The notes: a model not told the origin generated them from the sequence alone. DNA of 33,511 nt from Salipiger mangrovisoli (GCF_015223355.1 NZ_JADFFK010000036.1:1-33511), one strand, 5' to 3'. Shown: positions 1 through 7,878, counted from the first letter of the stretch. Numbers and translations are program-made.

Positions 1-81
1 CCGGCGCGGCTGCGGCTGGTCTTCGCGCTGACCGTGCTGCTGCTCGCCGGCAACATGCTGCGCAAGGCGCTGATGGGGTGA
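1..81 (+). CDS. C-terminal end of a membrane protein (partial)
   Basis: An open frame enters from the left edge and stops with TGA at 79-81, leaving 26 residues. They form one hydrophobic helix (LVFALTVLLLAGNML) followed by a short positively charged tail (RKALMG). This resembles the last transmembrane helix of a permease; TauE/SafE (TSUP) proteins often end this way, but 26 residues cannot settle the family. It lies 49 bp upstream of the amidase on the same strand and may share its transcript. That a membrane protein ends here is fairly sure; its function is unknown. Confidence 0.5.
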   Translation, partial: PARLRLVFALTVLLLAGNMLRKALMG

Positions 82-130
82 CACCGCCCCCGTCCCCCGG
101 GACGCAACCCGATCACCAAGGAGCCCCTAG

Positions 131-1624
131 ATGACCCATCCCGCAGACCTCAGCGCGCGCGCGGCGCGCCGCATGATCGCCCGCAAGCAGCTTTCGCCCG
201 TCGAACTGGCCGAGGCCTGCATTGCCCGCGTTGAAGCGCTTGACCCTGCGGTCAATGCGCTGATCGCGCGCGATTTCGACGGGATGCTCAAGGCCGCGAG
301 GCAGGCCGAGGCCGATGTCGCCGCGGGCAAGGACCTGGGCGCGCTGCACGGTCTGCCCTTCGCGGTGAAGGACATGATCGACGTGACCGGTCTGCCGACC
401 ACCTTCGGCTCGGAGGCCTTCCGCCACAACATCGCCAGCAAGGACGACGCCATCGTCGCCGCCATGCGCGCGGCCGGCGGCTTTCCGATCGGCAAGACCA
501 ACACGCCGGAATGGAGCGCCGGCGGCAATACCCGCAACCGGGTTCACGGCGTGACGGCGAACCCGCATGACCTCAGCCGCAGCTGCGCCGGATCGTCGGG
601 CGGATCGGCGGTGGCGCTGGCCTGCGGCTATGCGCCGCTTGCCACGGGCTCGGACACGGGCGGCAGCCTGCGCAACCCCGCGGCCTTCTGCGGCGTTGTC
701 GGCTATCGCCCCAGCCCCGGCGTGGTGCCCGGCAACACCCGCGCCGCGGGTCTCATCCCGCTGCCGACCTCGGGGCCGATGGCCCGCAACGTCGCCGACT
801 GTGCGCTGATGCTCTCGGTTATGGCGCGCCCGGACCGCAACGATCCCTTCACGCCGGTGATCGACGGCAGGACGCCCTGGGACCCGGCGGATTTTGCCAC
901 CCTGCCCCGCCGAGATCTGTCGTCCCTGCGCATCGCGGTCACCGAGGACTTCGGGTTTGCGCCCACCGAAGGCATCGTCCGCGACCATTTCCGCAAGATC
1001 GTGCCGCAGCTCGCGCCCTTCTTCGGACGTGTCGAGGACGCGACGCCCGACTGTACCGATGCCGACCGCATCTTCGCCGTGCTGCGTGCGGTGCAGTTCC
1101 TGGGTGTGCACGCGAAACTGGTCGACGAGCAGCCCGAGTTGGTCGGACCCAACGTGCATGACAACGTCGCCGAGGGACGGAGCTATTCCGCCGAGGACGT
1201 GGCGCAGGCGATCTTCGGCCAGGCCCGCTACCATCGCGACTGGCAAGCCTTCTTCGAGACCACGGACTATCTTCTCTCGCCCGCGGTCTGCATCTCTCCG
1301 CGCGACTGGCACGAGCTTTACCCCACCGAGATCGACGGTACGGCGACCAAGAGCTACTATCACTGGCTCGCGCTGGCCTATGCCTCGACCCTTGCAGGCC
1401 ACCCGTCGATCACCATTCCCTGCGGCCGCGACGCCAACGGCATGCCCTTCGGGCTGCAGATCGTCGGCAGGCGCCATGACGATCGCGGTGTGCTGGCGGT
1501 GGCGGCGGAACTGGAAGCGGTGATCGCGGGTCTCTCCGATCTTGCCCCGCGCGGGCCCGACCTGGCGGCTCTGGCAAGGGCCCCGAAGCTGTCGGAGGCG
1601 CGGGGGTTCCTCGCCTTCGACTGA
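131..1624 (+). CDS. Amidase-signature family amidase
   Basis: A 497-residue cytoplasmic amidase that should hydrolyse a carboxamide (or related amide) to acid and ammonia. The amidase-signature triad is complete: Lys80 (in LPFAVKD), cis-Ser155 (in CAGSSGGSA) and nucleophile Ser179 (in GSDTGGSLR). The 75- and 24-residue spacings equal those of fatty acid amide hydrolase. The start is ATG 131, with AAGGAG at 118-123 and 7-bp spacing. There is no signal peptide. It is not GatA by context, since no gatB or gatC is present. Gene order (membrane protein then amidase) suggests use of an imported amide, but the substrate cannot be read from the sequence. Confidence 0.9.
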   Translation: MTHPADLSARAARRMIARKQLSPVELAEACIARVEALDPAVNALIARDFDGMLKAARQAEADVAAGKDLGALHGLPFAVKDMIDVTGLPTTFGSEAFRHNIASKDDAIVAAMRAAGGFPIGKTNTPEWSAGGNTRNRVHGVTANPHDLSRSCAGSSGGSAVALACGYAPLATGSDTGGSLRNPAAFCGVVGYRPSPGVVPGNTRAAGLIPLPTSGPMARNVADCALMLSVMARPDRNDPFTPVIDGRTPWDPADFATLPRRDLSSLRIAVTEDFGFAPTEGIVRDHFRKIVPQLAPFFGRVEDATPDCTDADRIFAVLRAVQFLGVHAKLVDEQPELVGPNVHDNVAEGRSYSAEDVAQAIFGQARYHRDWQAFFETTDYLLSPAVCISPRDWHELYPTEIDGTATKSYYHWLALAYASTLAGHPSITIPCGRDANGMPFGLQIVGRRHDDRGVLAVAAELEAVIAGLSDLAPRGPDLAALARAPKLSEARGFLAFD

Positions 1625-1657
1625 GCGCGGAACCCGGCGCAACGGTCCACGTCCCTA

Positions 1658-1687
1658 TCGACGCGCCGCCGCGAGGTGGCGCGTCGA
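1658..1687 (+). terminator. Hairpin after the amidase gene
   Basis: A perfect 10-bp stem (1658-1667 with 1678-1687) is extended by a G-U and two G-C pairs to 13 bp, closed by a GCGA (GNRA-type) tetraloop at 71-74 of that line (1671-1674). The G-U pair only forms in plus-strand RNA, which fits the amidase transcript. No T-run follows, so it may stabilise the 3' end or help Rho rather than act as a classic intrinsic terminator. In the rest of the 407-bp gap (1625-2031) I see only the small RNA and palindrome listed separately. Confidence 0.5.
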
Positions 1688-1814
1688 CAAGGACGGCACA
1701 TCAGCGACCGGGAACGAGGCAGCTCAAACGCGGCAGGCACGGCGTCGCGCCGGTCCAGGACCATCAGACCGGGTTGGCCCATCAGAGCGATCATCGAGGA
1801 AAGGAGGAATGGGT

Positions 1815-1886
1815 GGCGGCGACCCTAGGGAGGAGGAGAAGGGCCGCCGCCGATTTCCGAGGCTCAGGGAGGAGGAGGAGAGCCTC
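1815..1886 (-). ncRNA. CcsR/'cuckoo'-type small RNA: two hairpins with CCUCCUCCC loops
   Basis: Read on the minus strand, the RNA has two hairpins. The first pairs GAGGCTC (1886-1880) with GAGCCTC (1865-1859) around a loop holding CCTCCTCCTCCC. The second pairs GGCGGCGGCCC (1851-1841) with GGGTCGCCGCC (1825-1815) around a loop holding CTCCTCCTCCC. One pair in the second stem is G-U on the minus strand but would be A-C on the plus strand, so the strand is fixed. Two stem-loops exposing CCUCCUCCC (an anti-Shine-Dalgarno sequence) are the definition of the stress-induced CcsR ('cuckoo') RNAs of Rhodobacterales. In Rhodobacter they act in oxidative-stress adjustment of C1 metabolism. This is a single copy, downstream of the LysR gene and without the usual DUF1127 gene. 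Ends are approximate; no clear promoter or U-tail was found. Confidence 0.75.
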
Positions 1887-1935
1887 TAGAAAATTCCTCG
1901 GCACTGCATGGTGCCGATAAGCTGAGAATGCCATT

Positions 1936-1950
1936 TGCTGCGATGCAGCA
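1936..1950. promoter_or_regulatory. Palindrome matching the PhaR site CTGC-N3-GCAG
   Basis: TGCTGC-GAT-GCAGCA is a perfect palindrome containing CTGC-N3-GCAG, the site described for the polyhydroxybutyrate regulator PhaR in Rhodobacter. It lies about 50 bp upstream of the small RNA. A second inverted repeat, GGCAC-N6-GTGCC, is at 1900-1915 between it and the RNA. No phasin or PHB synthase gene is present, so if functional it would act on the small RNA or read-through from the LysR gene. The sequence match is seen; the function is inferred. Confidence 0.35.
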
Positions 1951-2031
1951 CCACTGCCGATCGGGAAGATCCGCTCTGCACGTCGCGCATGGCTCAACCC
2001 AGGTCGAACGCAGCCATAAAATTCTTTGTCG

Positions 2032-2955
2032 TCAGGGAGTCACGTGCCGGGTCCCGCCGACGAGCGGGCGGAAGGAGACCTGTCCCAGCACCCATTCCGA
2101 GAAGGCCGCAGCCTTCTCGCCCCGGCCCTCAGGTGTGACGATGTACCAGGCCTGCTCGGTGCTCTGCGGAGCATCCAGAATGACCCTCAGTTCGCCGCGC
2201 TCCAGCTCTGCTTCGATCAGGTAGCGCGGCAGGAGTGCCACACCGAGTCCGGCCTTCACCGCCTCGATACTGAGGGCGAATTCGTCGAACCAATGGCCAC
2301 CCTGCGCCTCGGCCTGCGCCAGCCCCTGCCGGGCAAACCAGTCGCCCCACATGGTCGCGCGGCTGCTGACATGCAGCTTCGGCAGCGCCCCAAGCTCCTC
2401 GGCCCGCGCAACTGTGACGTCCCGCAGCGCACCGCCCGCCACCGGCAGCACGATCTCGCTGCACAGGTAGGTGCAGCTCCCGCCCGGCCAGAGCGGCTGG
2501 CCGAAATGCAACGCCAGATCGCACTGCCGCGTGTCGAGATCGAAGACACCGGTCGTGGTGCTGAGGTCGATGCGCAGCTCCGGGTACTGCGCGAGGAAGC
2601 CCGGCAGGCGGGGCATCAGCCAGCGGGTGGCAAAGGTGGGCGGCGCATTGAGCGCCAGCAAGCTCTCGCCCTGCGCGCCGGCCTTGGCATGGCGCATGGT
2701 GCTCTCGGCCATGCGCAACAAGCGCTGCACCTCGGGCAACAGCTCGGCCCCGGCCCGTGTCAGCACGACCCGGCCGCGCAAGCGCTCGAACAGCGGCTTG
2801 CCGACCTGGTCTTCCAGCTCCCGCACGTGGCGACTGACCGCGCTCTGGGTCAGCGCCAGCTCTTCGCCGGCGCGGGTGAAATTGCCGTGCCGGGCAGCAA
2901 GCTCAAAGGTTTGCAGCACCTTCATGTCAGGCAGCAGGCGTCGTTGCAGGGGCAC
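2032..2955 (-). CDS. LysR-family (GcvA-like) transcriptional regulator of the adjacent lysine-catabolic gene
   Basis: A 307-residue LysR-type regulator. The N-terminal winged helix-turn-helix is clear (FELAARHGNFTRAGEELALT then QSAVSRHVRELEDQVG). The C-terminal effector-binding domain has the GcvA-like start (LLALNAPPTFATRWLMPRLP) and the late AVKAGLGVALLP motif. I choose GTG 2955 because GAGGA (2961-2965) precedes it with 5-bp spacing, and the product then starts MPLQRRLLPDM, normal for this subgroup. A longer GTG start at 2982 has no ribosome site. It is divergent from the AmaB-type gene across 147 bp holding a LysR-type operator, so it probably controls that gene and itself. The effector, perhaps a lysine or pipecolate intermediate, is inferred. 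Confidence 0.9.
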   Translation of the reverse strand: MPLQRRLLPDMKVLQTFELAARHGNFTRAGEELALTQSAVSRHVRELEDQVGKPLFERLRGRVVLTRAGAELLPEVQRLLRMAESTMRHAKAGAQGESLLALNAPPTFATRWLMPRLPGFLAQYPELRIDLSTTTGVFDLDTRQCDLALHFGQPLWPGGSCTYLCSEIVLPVAGGALRDVTVARAEELGALPKLHVSSRATMWGDWFARQGLAQAEAQGGHWFDEFALSIEAVKAGLGVALLPRYLIEAELERGELRVILDAPQSTEQAWYIVTPEGRGEKAAAFSEWVLGQVSFRPLVGGTRHVTP

Positions 2956-3006
2956 TTCAGTCCTCGGGTTGATGGACGCCACGATAGGCCGCGCGCTGGA
3001 CGATCA

Positions 3007-3025
3007 CCATGCCAAACCCGCATGG
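3007..3025. promoter_or_regulatory. LysR-type operator (T-N11-A) between lysR and amaB
   Basis: CCATGC (3007-3012) and GCATGG (3020-3025) form a perfect inverted repeat with a 7-bp spacer, containing ATGC-N7-GCAT with T3010 and A3022 exactly 11 bases apart, the classical LysR box. It lies 52 bp upstream of the lysR start and 78 bp upstream of the amaB start, where a divergent LysR operator is expected. Confidence 0.6.
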
Positions 3026-3102
3026 GGTCAGCCCGACTTGGCGTTATGCGCGCGCACCGCCGGTTTGGTACTCTCCCCACGTACCTGACCTCCGGAGGCC
3101 CC

Positions 3103-4623
3103 ATGCTGAGCAAACCCCTGCCCTCGATCACCGCAGAAACCCTTGAGCGTTGCGGCGTCACCGCCGCGCTGGACATCGAGGGCGGCCTGCCTGTCATCTC
3201 GCCGCTGACCGGCGAGCGCGTCGCCTCGCTTGCAGTGCACTCCGCCGAAGACGCCGCGCGCGCCATCGAGGCCGCGGCATCGGCCTTCCGCAGCTGGCGT
3301 CTCGTGCCCGCTCCCCGCCGGGGCGAACTGGTCCGGCTCTATGCCGAGGAGCTGCGCAAGGCCAAGGAAGAGCTCGGCCGCATGGTCTCGATCGAGGCCG
3401 GGAAGTCACCCTCGGAGGGGCTTGGCGAGGTGCAGGAGATGATCGACATCTGCGACTTCGCCGTGGGCCTGTCGCGGCAGCTCTACGGGCTGACGATCGC
3501 CACCGAGCGCCCCGGCCACCGGATGATGGAAACCTGGCATCCGCTCGGCGTGGTCGGCATCATCACCGCCTTCAACTTCCCCTGCGCGCCCTGGTGCTGG
3601 AACGCCGCGCTTGCGCTCGTCTGCGGCGATCCGGTGATCTGGAAGCCATCCGAGAAGACGCCGCTCACCGCACTTGCCTGCCAGGCGGTCTTCGAGCGCG
3701 CCCTGGCCCGCTTCGGTGACGCGCCCGAGGGCCTGAGCCAGGTGCTGGTGGGCGGGCCCGAGCTGGGCGAGGCGCTGGTGGACAGCCGCAAGGTGGCGCT
3801 GATCTCGGCCACCGGCTCGACCCGCATGGGCCGCATCGTCGGGCCGAAGGTCGCGGCGCGCTTCGGCAAGTGCATCCTGGAGCTTGGCGGGAACAACGCC
3901 GGCATCGTCTGCCCTTCGGCCGACATGGACATGGCCCTGCGTGCCATCGCCTTCGGCGCAATGGGCACCGCCGGGCAGCGCTGTACCACCATGCGCCGGC
4001 TCTTCGTGCATGACAGCGTCTACGACCTGCTCGTGCCGGCGCTGCGCCGCGCCTACGCCAGCGTCTCCGTCGGAAACCCGCTCGAAAGCGGCGCGCTGGT
4101 TGGCCCGCTGATCGACGGCGCGGCGTTCGAGGGTATGCAGGCGGCGCTGAAAGAGGCGGCGGATTTGGGCGGCACCGTGCATGGCGGCGCGCGTGCGTCG
4201 GTCGAGGGCGCGGCCGCCTACTACGTCAAGCCCGCCCTGGTCGAGATGCCCGAGCAGGCCGGCCCGGTGCTGCGCGAGACCTTCGCGCCGATCCTCTACG
4301 TGATGAAGTACAGCGACTTCGACGAGGTGCTTGAGCTTCACAACGCCGTCGGCGGCGGCCTCAGCTCGTCGATTTTCACAACCGACCTGCGCGAGATGGA
4401 AACCTTCCTGTCGGCGCGCGGCTCCGACTGCGGCATCGCCAACGTCAACATCGGCACCTCGGGGGCCGAGATCGGCGGGGCCTTCGGCGGCGAGAAGGAA
4501 ACCGGCGGCGGGCGCGAGAGCGGCTCGGACGCCTGGCGCGCCTACATGCGGCGCGCGACGAACACGATCAACTACTCCTCGGAGTTGCCGCTTGCACAGG
4601 GCGTGGTCTTCGACATCGACTGA
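3103..4623 (+). CDS. amaB: L-piperidine-6-carboxylate (alpha-aminoadipate semialdehyde) dehydrogenase, antiquitin/ALDH7 type
   Basis: A 506-residue NAD-dependent aldehyde dehydrogenase expected to oxidise alpha-aminoadipate semialdehyde (in equilibrium with piperidine-6-carboxylate) to aminoadipate in lysine/pipecolate breakdown. Catalytic Cys294 lies in GQRCTTMRRLFVH and general base Glu260 in LELGGNNAG. The antiquitin signatures are strong: the GNNAGIV variant, and the C-terminal block with SGAEIGGAFGGEK, TGGGRESGSDAW and LPLAQG, near-identical to human ALDH7A1. The start is ATG 3103, with GGAGG at 3094-3098. The frame stays open far upstream but that part overlaps lysR and is not coding. 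An AmaA-like oxidase next to it supports the assignment. Substrate is inferred from family and context. Confidence 0.9.
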   Translation: MLSKPLPSITAETLERCGVTAALDIEGGLPVISPLTGERVASLAVHSAEDAARAIEAAASAFRSWRLVPAPRRGELVRLYAEELRKAKEELGRMVSIEAGKSPSEGLGEVQEMIDICDFAVGLSRQLYGLTIATERPGHRMMETWHPLGVVGIITAFNFPCAPWCWNAALALVCGDPVIWKPSEKTPLTALACQAVFERALARFGDAPEGLSQVLVGGPELGEALVDSRKVALISATGSTRMGRIVGPKVAARFGKCILELGGNNAGIVCPSADMDMALRAIAFGAMGTAGQRCTTMRRLFVHDSVYDLLVPALRRAYASVSVGNPLESGALVGPLIDGAAFEGMQAALKEAADLGGTVHGGARASVEGAAAYYVKPALVEMPEQAGPVLRETFAPILYVMKYSDFDEVLELHNAVGGGLSSSIFTTDLREMETFLSARGSDCGIANVNIGTSGAEIGGAFGGEKETGGGRESGSDAWRAYMRRATNTINYSSELPLAQGVVFDID

Positions 4624-4629
4624 CAGCCC

Positions 4630-4654
4630 GGGCCGGGCGAAACCCGCCCGGCCC
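4630..4654. terminator. Bidirectional hairpin between convergent amaB and amaA
   Basis: GGGCCGGGCG (4630-4639) pairs perfectly with CGCCCGGCCC (4645-4654) around a 5-base loop. It fills the 44-bp gap between two converging stop codons, so it can end or protect transcripts from both sides. No T-run is present on either side. Confidence 0.6.
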
Positions 4655-4667
4655 CGCCGCGTCGATC

Positions 4668-5951
4668 CTAGCCCAGACGCCGCGGCTTCAGCGCGTGTGT
4701 CAGCGTCGCGCCGAACTCGTAGTAGCCGCGTCGCAGCCCGGTGAACCGCTCGGCGTAGCCATCGATCGGTGCGATCGGCAGGCCGTCGTCGCGGCCCTCG
4801 AGCAGCGCCACGGCGGCCGCGGTGCCGAACACGGTTCCGGGCGCGATGCCCCGGCCCGAGTAGCCGAAGACCGCAAGCGCGGCATCACCGAAGCGCACCA
4901 CCTTGGGCACGTGATCCGAGGTCATCGCGATGCGGCCCTGCCAGACGTGCTCGAAGGGCTGCTCGGCCAACTCGGGATAGACCTGCGCCAGCTTGCGCCG
5001 TGCCCAGCCCGCGTGCAGCCACCCGCCGGGCCCCTCGGCATCGCCCATCGCGCCAAGGATCAGCCGCCCCGCCTGATCGGTGCGGAAGGACGACATGACC
5101 AGCGCCGTATCCCAGCAGCCCTCGCCGCCCGGCAGGATACGGGCGCGCTGCGCGTCGCCCAGCGGCCGCGTCGCGAACTGGCTGTAGTGGACCGTGACAT
5201 AGGAGGGGCGGAAAGGATCGGTGAACGCTTCGTGATAGGCATTGGTCGCCATCAGCACCGCCCCGGCGCGCAGCCGGTGCCCGCCCGCCCGGAGTTCCCA
5301 GCCGCCGCCCGCGCGCGACAGCGCCTTGACCGGTGTGCCCGCGTGCAGGCGCGCCCCGGCCGCCACCGCGGCGCGGGCGAGGCCACGGCAATAGGCCAGC
5401 GGCTGCACCGTTCCCGCCCGCGGATCGAGCAAGGCGCCGTGGAAGGCGGTGGAACCCGTTCGCCGTGTCGTCTCGGCCGCATCGAGCAGCTGCACCGGCG
5501 CACCGACACGGGTGCCCTGCCGATGGCGCGAGGCCAGATCCGCGGCCCCCACCGGCGCATGGGCAAGATGCAGCGTGCCGTTTCGGGTCGCCTCGCATGA
5601 GATGCCCTCGCGCTCGATCAGCCCGAAGACCTGCGCGGGCGCGGCCCCAAGCACCTCGATCAGGCGACGACCTGCCGTCTCGCCAAGCTGCGCGAGGATC
5701 GCGTCCGGCGGCAGCCAGAGACCGGCATTGACAAGCCCGACGTTGCGCCCCGAGCCGCCGTGCCCGATCTCATGCGCTTCGATCAGGGCGACACTGGCCC
5801 CGCGCCGCGCCGCCTCCAGCGCGGCCGCGCAGCCGGTGAAGCCACCGCCGATCACCGCAAGATCGACGTCGAGGTCCCGGTCCAGTGGTGGCGCTGCGAA
5901 ACCTTCGCCTGCGCTGTGATGCCAGAGATTTCCGCGCGGAAATTCATCCAT
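4668..5951 (-). CDS. amaA: FAD-dependent amine oxidase, AmaA-like (probable L-pipecolate oxidase)
   Basis: A 427-residue DAO-family flavoprotein. The dinucleotide-binding motif DLAVIGGGFTG at 30-40 is followed by a glutamate ending the second strand (VALIE). Later blocks typical of glycine-oxidase/GlpD-like flavoenzymes include HGGSGRNVGLVNAG and the C-terminal FAD contact VFGYSGRGIAPGT. It resembles AmaA, which oxidises L-pipecolate to piperidine-6-carboxylate, and it faces an AmaB-type dehydrogenase that would take the product. The start is ATG 5951 (MDEFPRGNLWHH); the ribosome site is weak (AAGGA some distance upstream). It is convergent with amaB rather than co-transcribed. A related function, such as oxidation of another secondary amine, is possible. 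Confidence 0.8.
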   Translation of the reverse strand: MDEFPRGNLWHHSAGEGFAAPPLDRDLDVDLAVIGGGFTGCAAALEAARRGASVALIEAHEIGHGGSGRNVGLVNAGLWLPPDAILAQLGETAGRRLIEVLGAAPAQVFGLIEREGISCEATRNGTLHLAHAPVGAADLASRHRQGTRVGAPVQLLDAAETTRRTGSTAFHGALLDPRAGTVQPLAYCRGLARAAVAAGARLHAGTPVKALSRAGGGWELRAGGHRLRAGAVLMATNAYHEAFTDPFRPSYVTVHYSQFATRPLGDAQRARILPGGEGCWDTALVMSSFRTDQAGRLILGAMGDAEGPGGWLHAGWARRKLAQVYPELAEQPFEHVWQGRIAMTSDHVPKVVRFGDAALAVFGYSGRGIAPGTVFGTAAAVALLEGRDDGLPIAPIDGYAERFTGLRRGYYEFGATLTHALKPRRLG

Positions 5952-6105
5952 GTTTTCAGTCCAGTCCTTGCGACCCCCTTGGCCGCGGGCCAAGTCTTGT
6001 CCGGCGCTCGGGTCTGCGTCCAGTGCCGTTTGCGCATGGGGCGACACGCGGCGCGCATGGCGGGAGAATGCGCGCGGACAAGCTGCCCCACCAAGCTGTT
6101 CCGGC

Positions 6106-7878
6106 TCAGAGGCCGAGCAGCCCGACCAGCGGCAGCAGTGCCAGCAGCATGCCCACCTCGGCCCAGCCGGAACCACCCTCGCTGTCGCCGTCGTCGGCGC
6201 CGTCTTCCGCGTCGGGCGGCGGCGGGGCGGGCGCGAGGACGGGCAGGATCGTCTCCAACCCTGCCGCGCCCGCCTCCGGGTCTGCACCGGCGTCTGCACC
6301 GGGGTCTGCATCGGGATCCGCACCCGCGTCCGCAGTGCCGAGCACCTCGAATAGTGGCGCGAATGCCTCGCTCGGCAGCACATCGCGAAGCACCACCTGC
6401 AGGATCTCATGCGGGCCGAAGCTGACCTCGAGCACCCCCTCGCGATAGACCTCCTGCGGATCGAGCCTTTGCAGCTGCGGTATGGCAGCGCTGTCCCCTG
6501 CCGCAGCACCGTCGGCAACCCCGAGCAGGGTGATCTCCATGCTGCCGAAACCGCTCACCAGTCCCGAGAGGTCCAACTCGGCATGGCTCGCGGCACTTCC
6601 CTGCGCGGTGAGATACAGAAGCAGCTCGCCCTGCCCGGCAAAGCCATGCACGTCTATGTCGCCCGCCTGCGCCTCGGTGGTGGCGTCCTGCGCGGGGGTG
6701 AAGTCCAGCAGGGTCTTGCCGGGGATGGCCTCGGCCATCAGTGAGAACATCGCGCCGGGCACGGTGCTGCCCTCGTAGCTGAAGCCGGTGGCGAGGGCAT
6801 TCGGGGTGTTCTGGATGAGCGGCCAGACATGCGCCTGATCGACCCCCGCGGCAAGGAACTCCTCGACGATCTCCAGCATCTCCTGCGCCTGCAGCAGCCC
6901 ATAGTCATGTTCTGCATCAAGCGCTTCCGAGGACTTCAGGTTCCATTCGGTGACATGCACCTCGAGGTGCCCGAGGCCCTCCTGTTCCAGCCAGCTGTTG
7001 CGGATCACGTCGAGATCATAGGAGCGGCTGGCCTCGCTGCCACGCGCGTAGACATGGGCAATGATCCCATCGAGGGCGTCCTGCTGCGCCTCTGTCTCGA
7101 AGCCCATGCGCAACAGGGCATTGGTCACCTCGGACCAGTTGACCTCGCCATTGCCGCGAATGTTCGCGCTGCTCAGGCCCGCCCGCGGGTAGGTCTGCGC
7201 CAGATCGGCGATGATCTCCTCGGCAGTCCAGCCGGAGTAATCCTCCGACATTTTCGAGGCACCATAGTTCTGGCCCATCTGCGCCAGCACCCGGATCTCG
7301 CTTGTGTCGATGCCCTGCACCTCGGCCACCAGCGCCAGCTCATCGGCGATGACCTCGGCCATCTGCGCGGCGAGCCGGCCGTATTCCACCGCCGTCATTT
7401 CGCCAGACCCCCAGTATTCGTTGCCGATCTCCAGCGCGGCGATCTCGGCCTCGCCGTAGACGCCGGTCACCAGGTCATGAAGGAAGTCGCGCAGATCCTC
7501 CTCGTCGATCTGCGGCAGCCGGTTGCCGGTCTCGTCGCGCACCTCCGACAGCTGGTCGCGGGTCGGCAGCACGATGGTGACCGCATGGCCGGACGCTCCA
7601 GCGTAGGTCATGAACTCCGAAAGCGGGATGAAGGCGGTTTCGGCCCCGGTCACCGCATGGATTGCGGTCGCGGCGTCGGGTTCCGTGAGCGAGAAGTAGT
7701 ATTCCGTCAGCGAGCCGCCGGGGTAGCGCAACCCGGTGACATTGAGCGCCGCCACAGCCTCGGCGTAGGAGCCGTCGCCGGTCATCGCGGCGCGGGGCGC
7801 GAGAATATTTCCGCCAAACAGCGCCGCCGCCGCAGGATCGCCGGTGGTCGAGAGTGCCGCGGGCAGGGCAAGGGGCAT
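6106..7878 (-). CDS. Glycoside-hydrolase-like protein (clan GH-A fold) with acidic repeat linker and hydrophobic C-terminus
   Basis: A 590-residue protein of uncertain activity. It has hallmarks of retaining GH-A hydrolases: a first-strand block GLRYPGGSLTEYYF (49-62, like arabinofuranosidase and GH39/79 proteins), a probable acid/base Glu154 in EIGNEYWGSG and a probable nucleophile Glu311 in HVTEWNLK. After the barrel and a beta-rich domain (about 395-490) comes a linker of Asp/Ala/Pro/Gly repeats (about 515-568), then a 20-residue hydrophobic end (WAEVGMLLALLPLVGLLGL). No N-terminal signal peptide is visible. I start at ATG 7878 because GGAGG precedes it by 4 bases; a GTG 21 bases further upstream adds only seven residues. 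It could be tail-anchored or exported by an unusual route. The substrate is unknown. Confidence 0.65.
   Translation of the reverse strand: MPLALPAALSTTGDPAAAALFGGNILAPRAAMTGDGSYAEAVAALNVTGLRYPGGSLTEYYFSLTEPDAATAIHAVTGAETAFIPLSEFMTYAGASGHAVTIVLPTRDQLSEVRDETGNRLPQIDEEDLRDFLHDLVTGVYGEAEIAALEIGNEYWGSGEMTAVEYGRLAAQMAEVIADELALVAEVQGIDTSEIRVLAQMGQNYGASKMSEDYSGWTAEEIIADLAQTYPRAGLSSANIRGNGEVNWSEVTNALLRMGFETEAQQDALDGIIAHVYARGSEASRSYDLDVIRNSWLEQEGLGHLEVHVTEWNLKSSEALDAEHDYGLLQAQEMLEIVEEFLAAGVDQAHVWPLIQNTPNALATGFSYEGSTVPGAMFSLMAEAIPGKTLLDFTPAQDATTEAQAGDIDVHGFAGQGELLLYLTAQGSAASHAELDLSGLVSGFGSMEITLLGVADGAAAGDSAAIPQLQRLDPQEVYREGVLEVSFGPHEILQVVLRDVLPSEAFAPLFEVLGTADAGADPDADPGADAGADPEAGAAGLETILPVLAPAPPPPDAEDGADDGDSEGGSGWAEVGMLLALLPLVGLLGL
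6278..6337 (-). repeat. Five 12-bp tandem repeats encoding a D/A/G/P linker
   Basis: Plus-strand units of 12 bp (consensus GGGTCTGCACCG) start at 6278, 6290, 6302, 6314 and 6326, the first three nearly identical. In the gene they encode alternating GAD-A/P tetrapeptides (ADPDADPGADAGADPE) just before the hydrophobic end. The low divergence suggests recent slippage, so linker length may differ between strains. Confidence 0.75.

Noticed and set aside
1791..1997. 68-residue minus-strand open frame from a TTG codon
   Set aside because: It runs straight through the two small-RNA hairpins, has no ribosome site or known family, and its second half is just the translated CCTCCTCC loops.
2956..2982. 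Longer GTG start for the LysR regulator
   Set aside because: No ribosome site, whereas GTG 2955 has GAGGA at 5-bp spacing and a family-typical N-terminus.
2026..3102. Upstream extension of the amaB frame
   Set aside because: It lies antisense to lysR, is not aldehyde-dehydrogenase-like, and the ATG at 3103 has a proper ribosome site.
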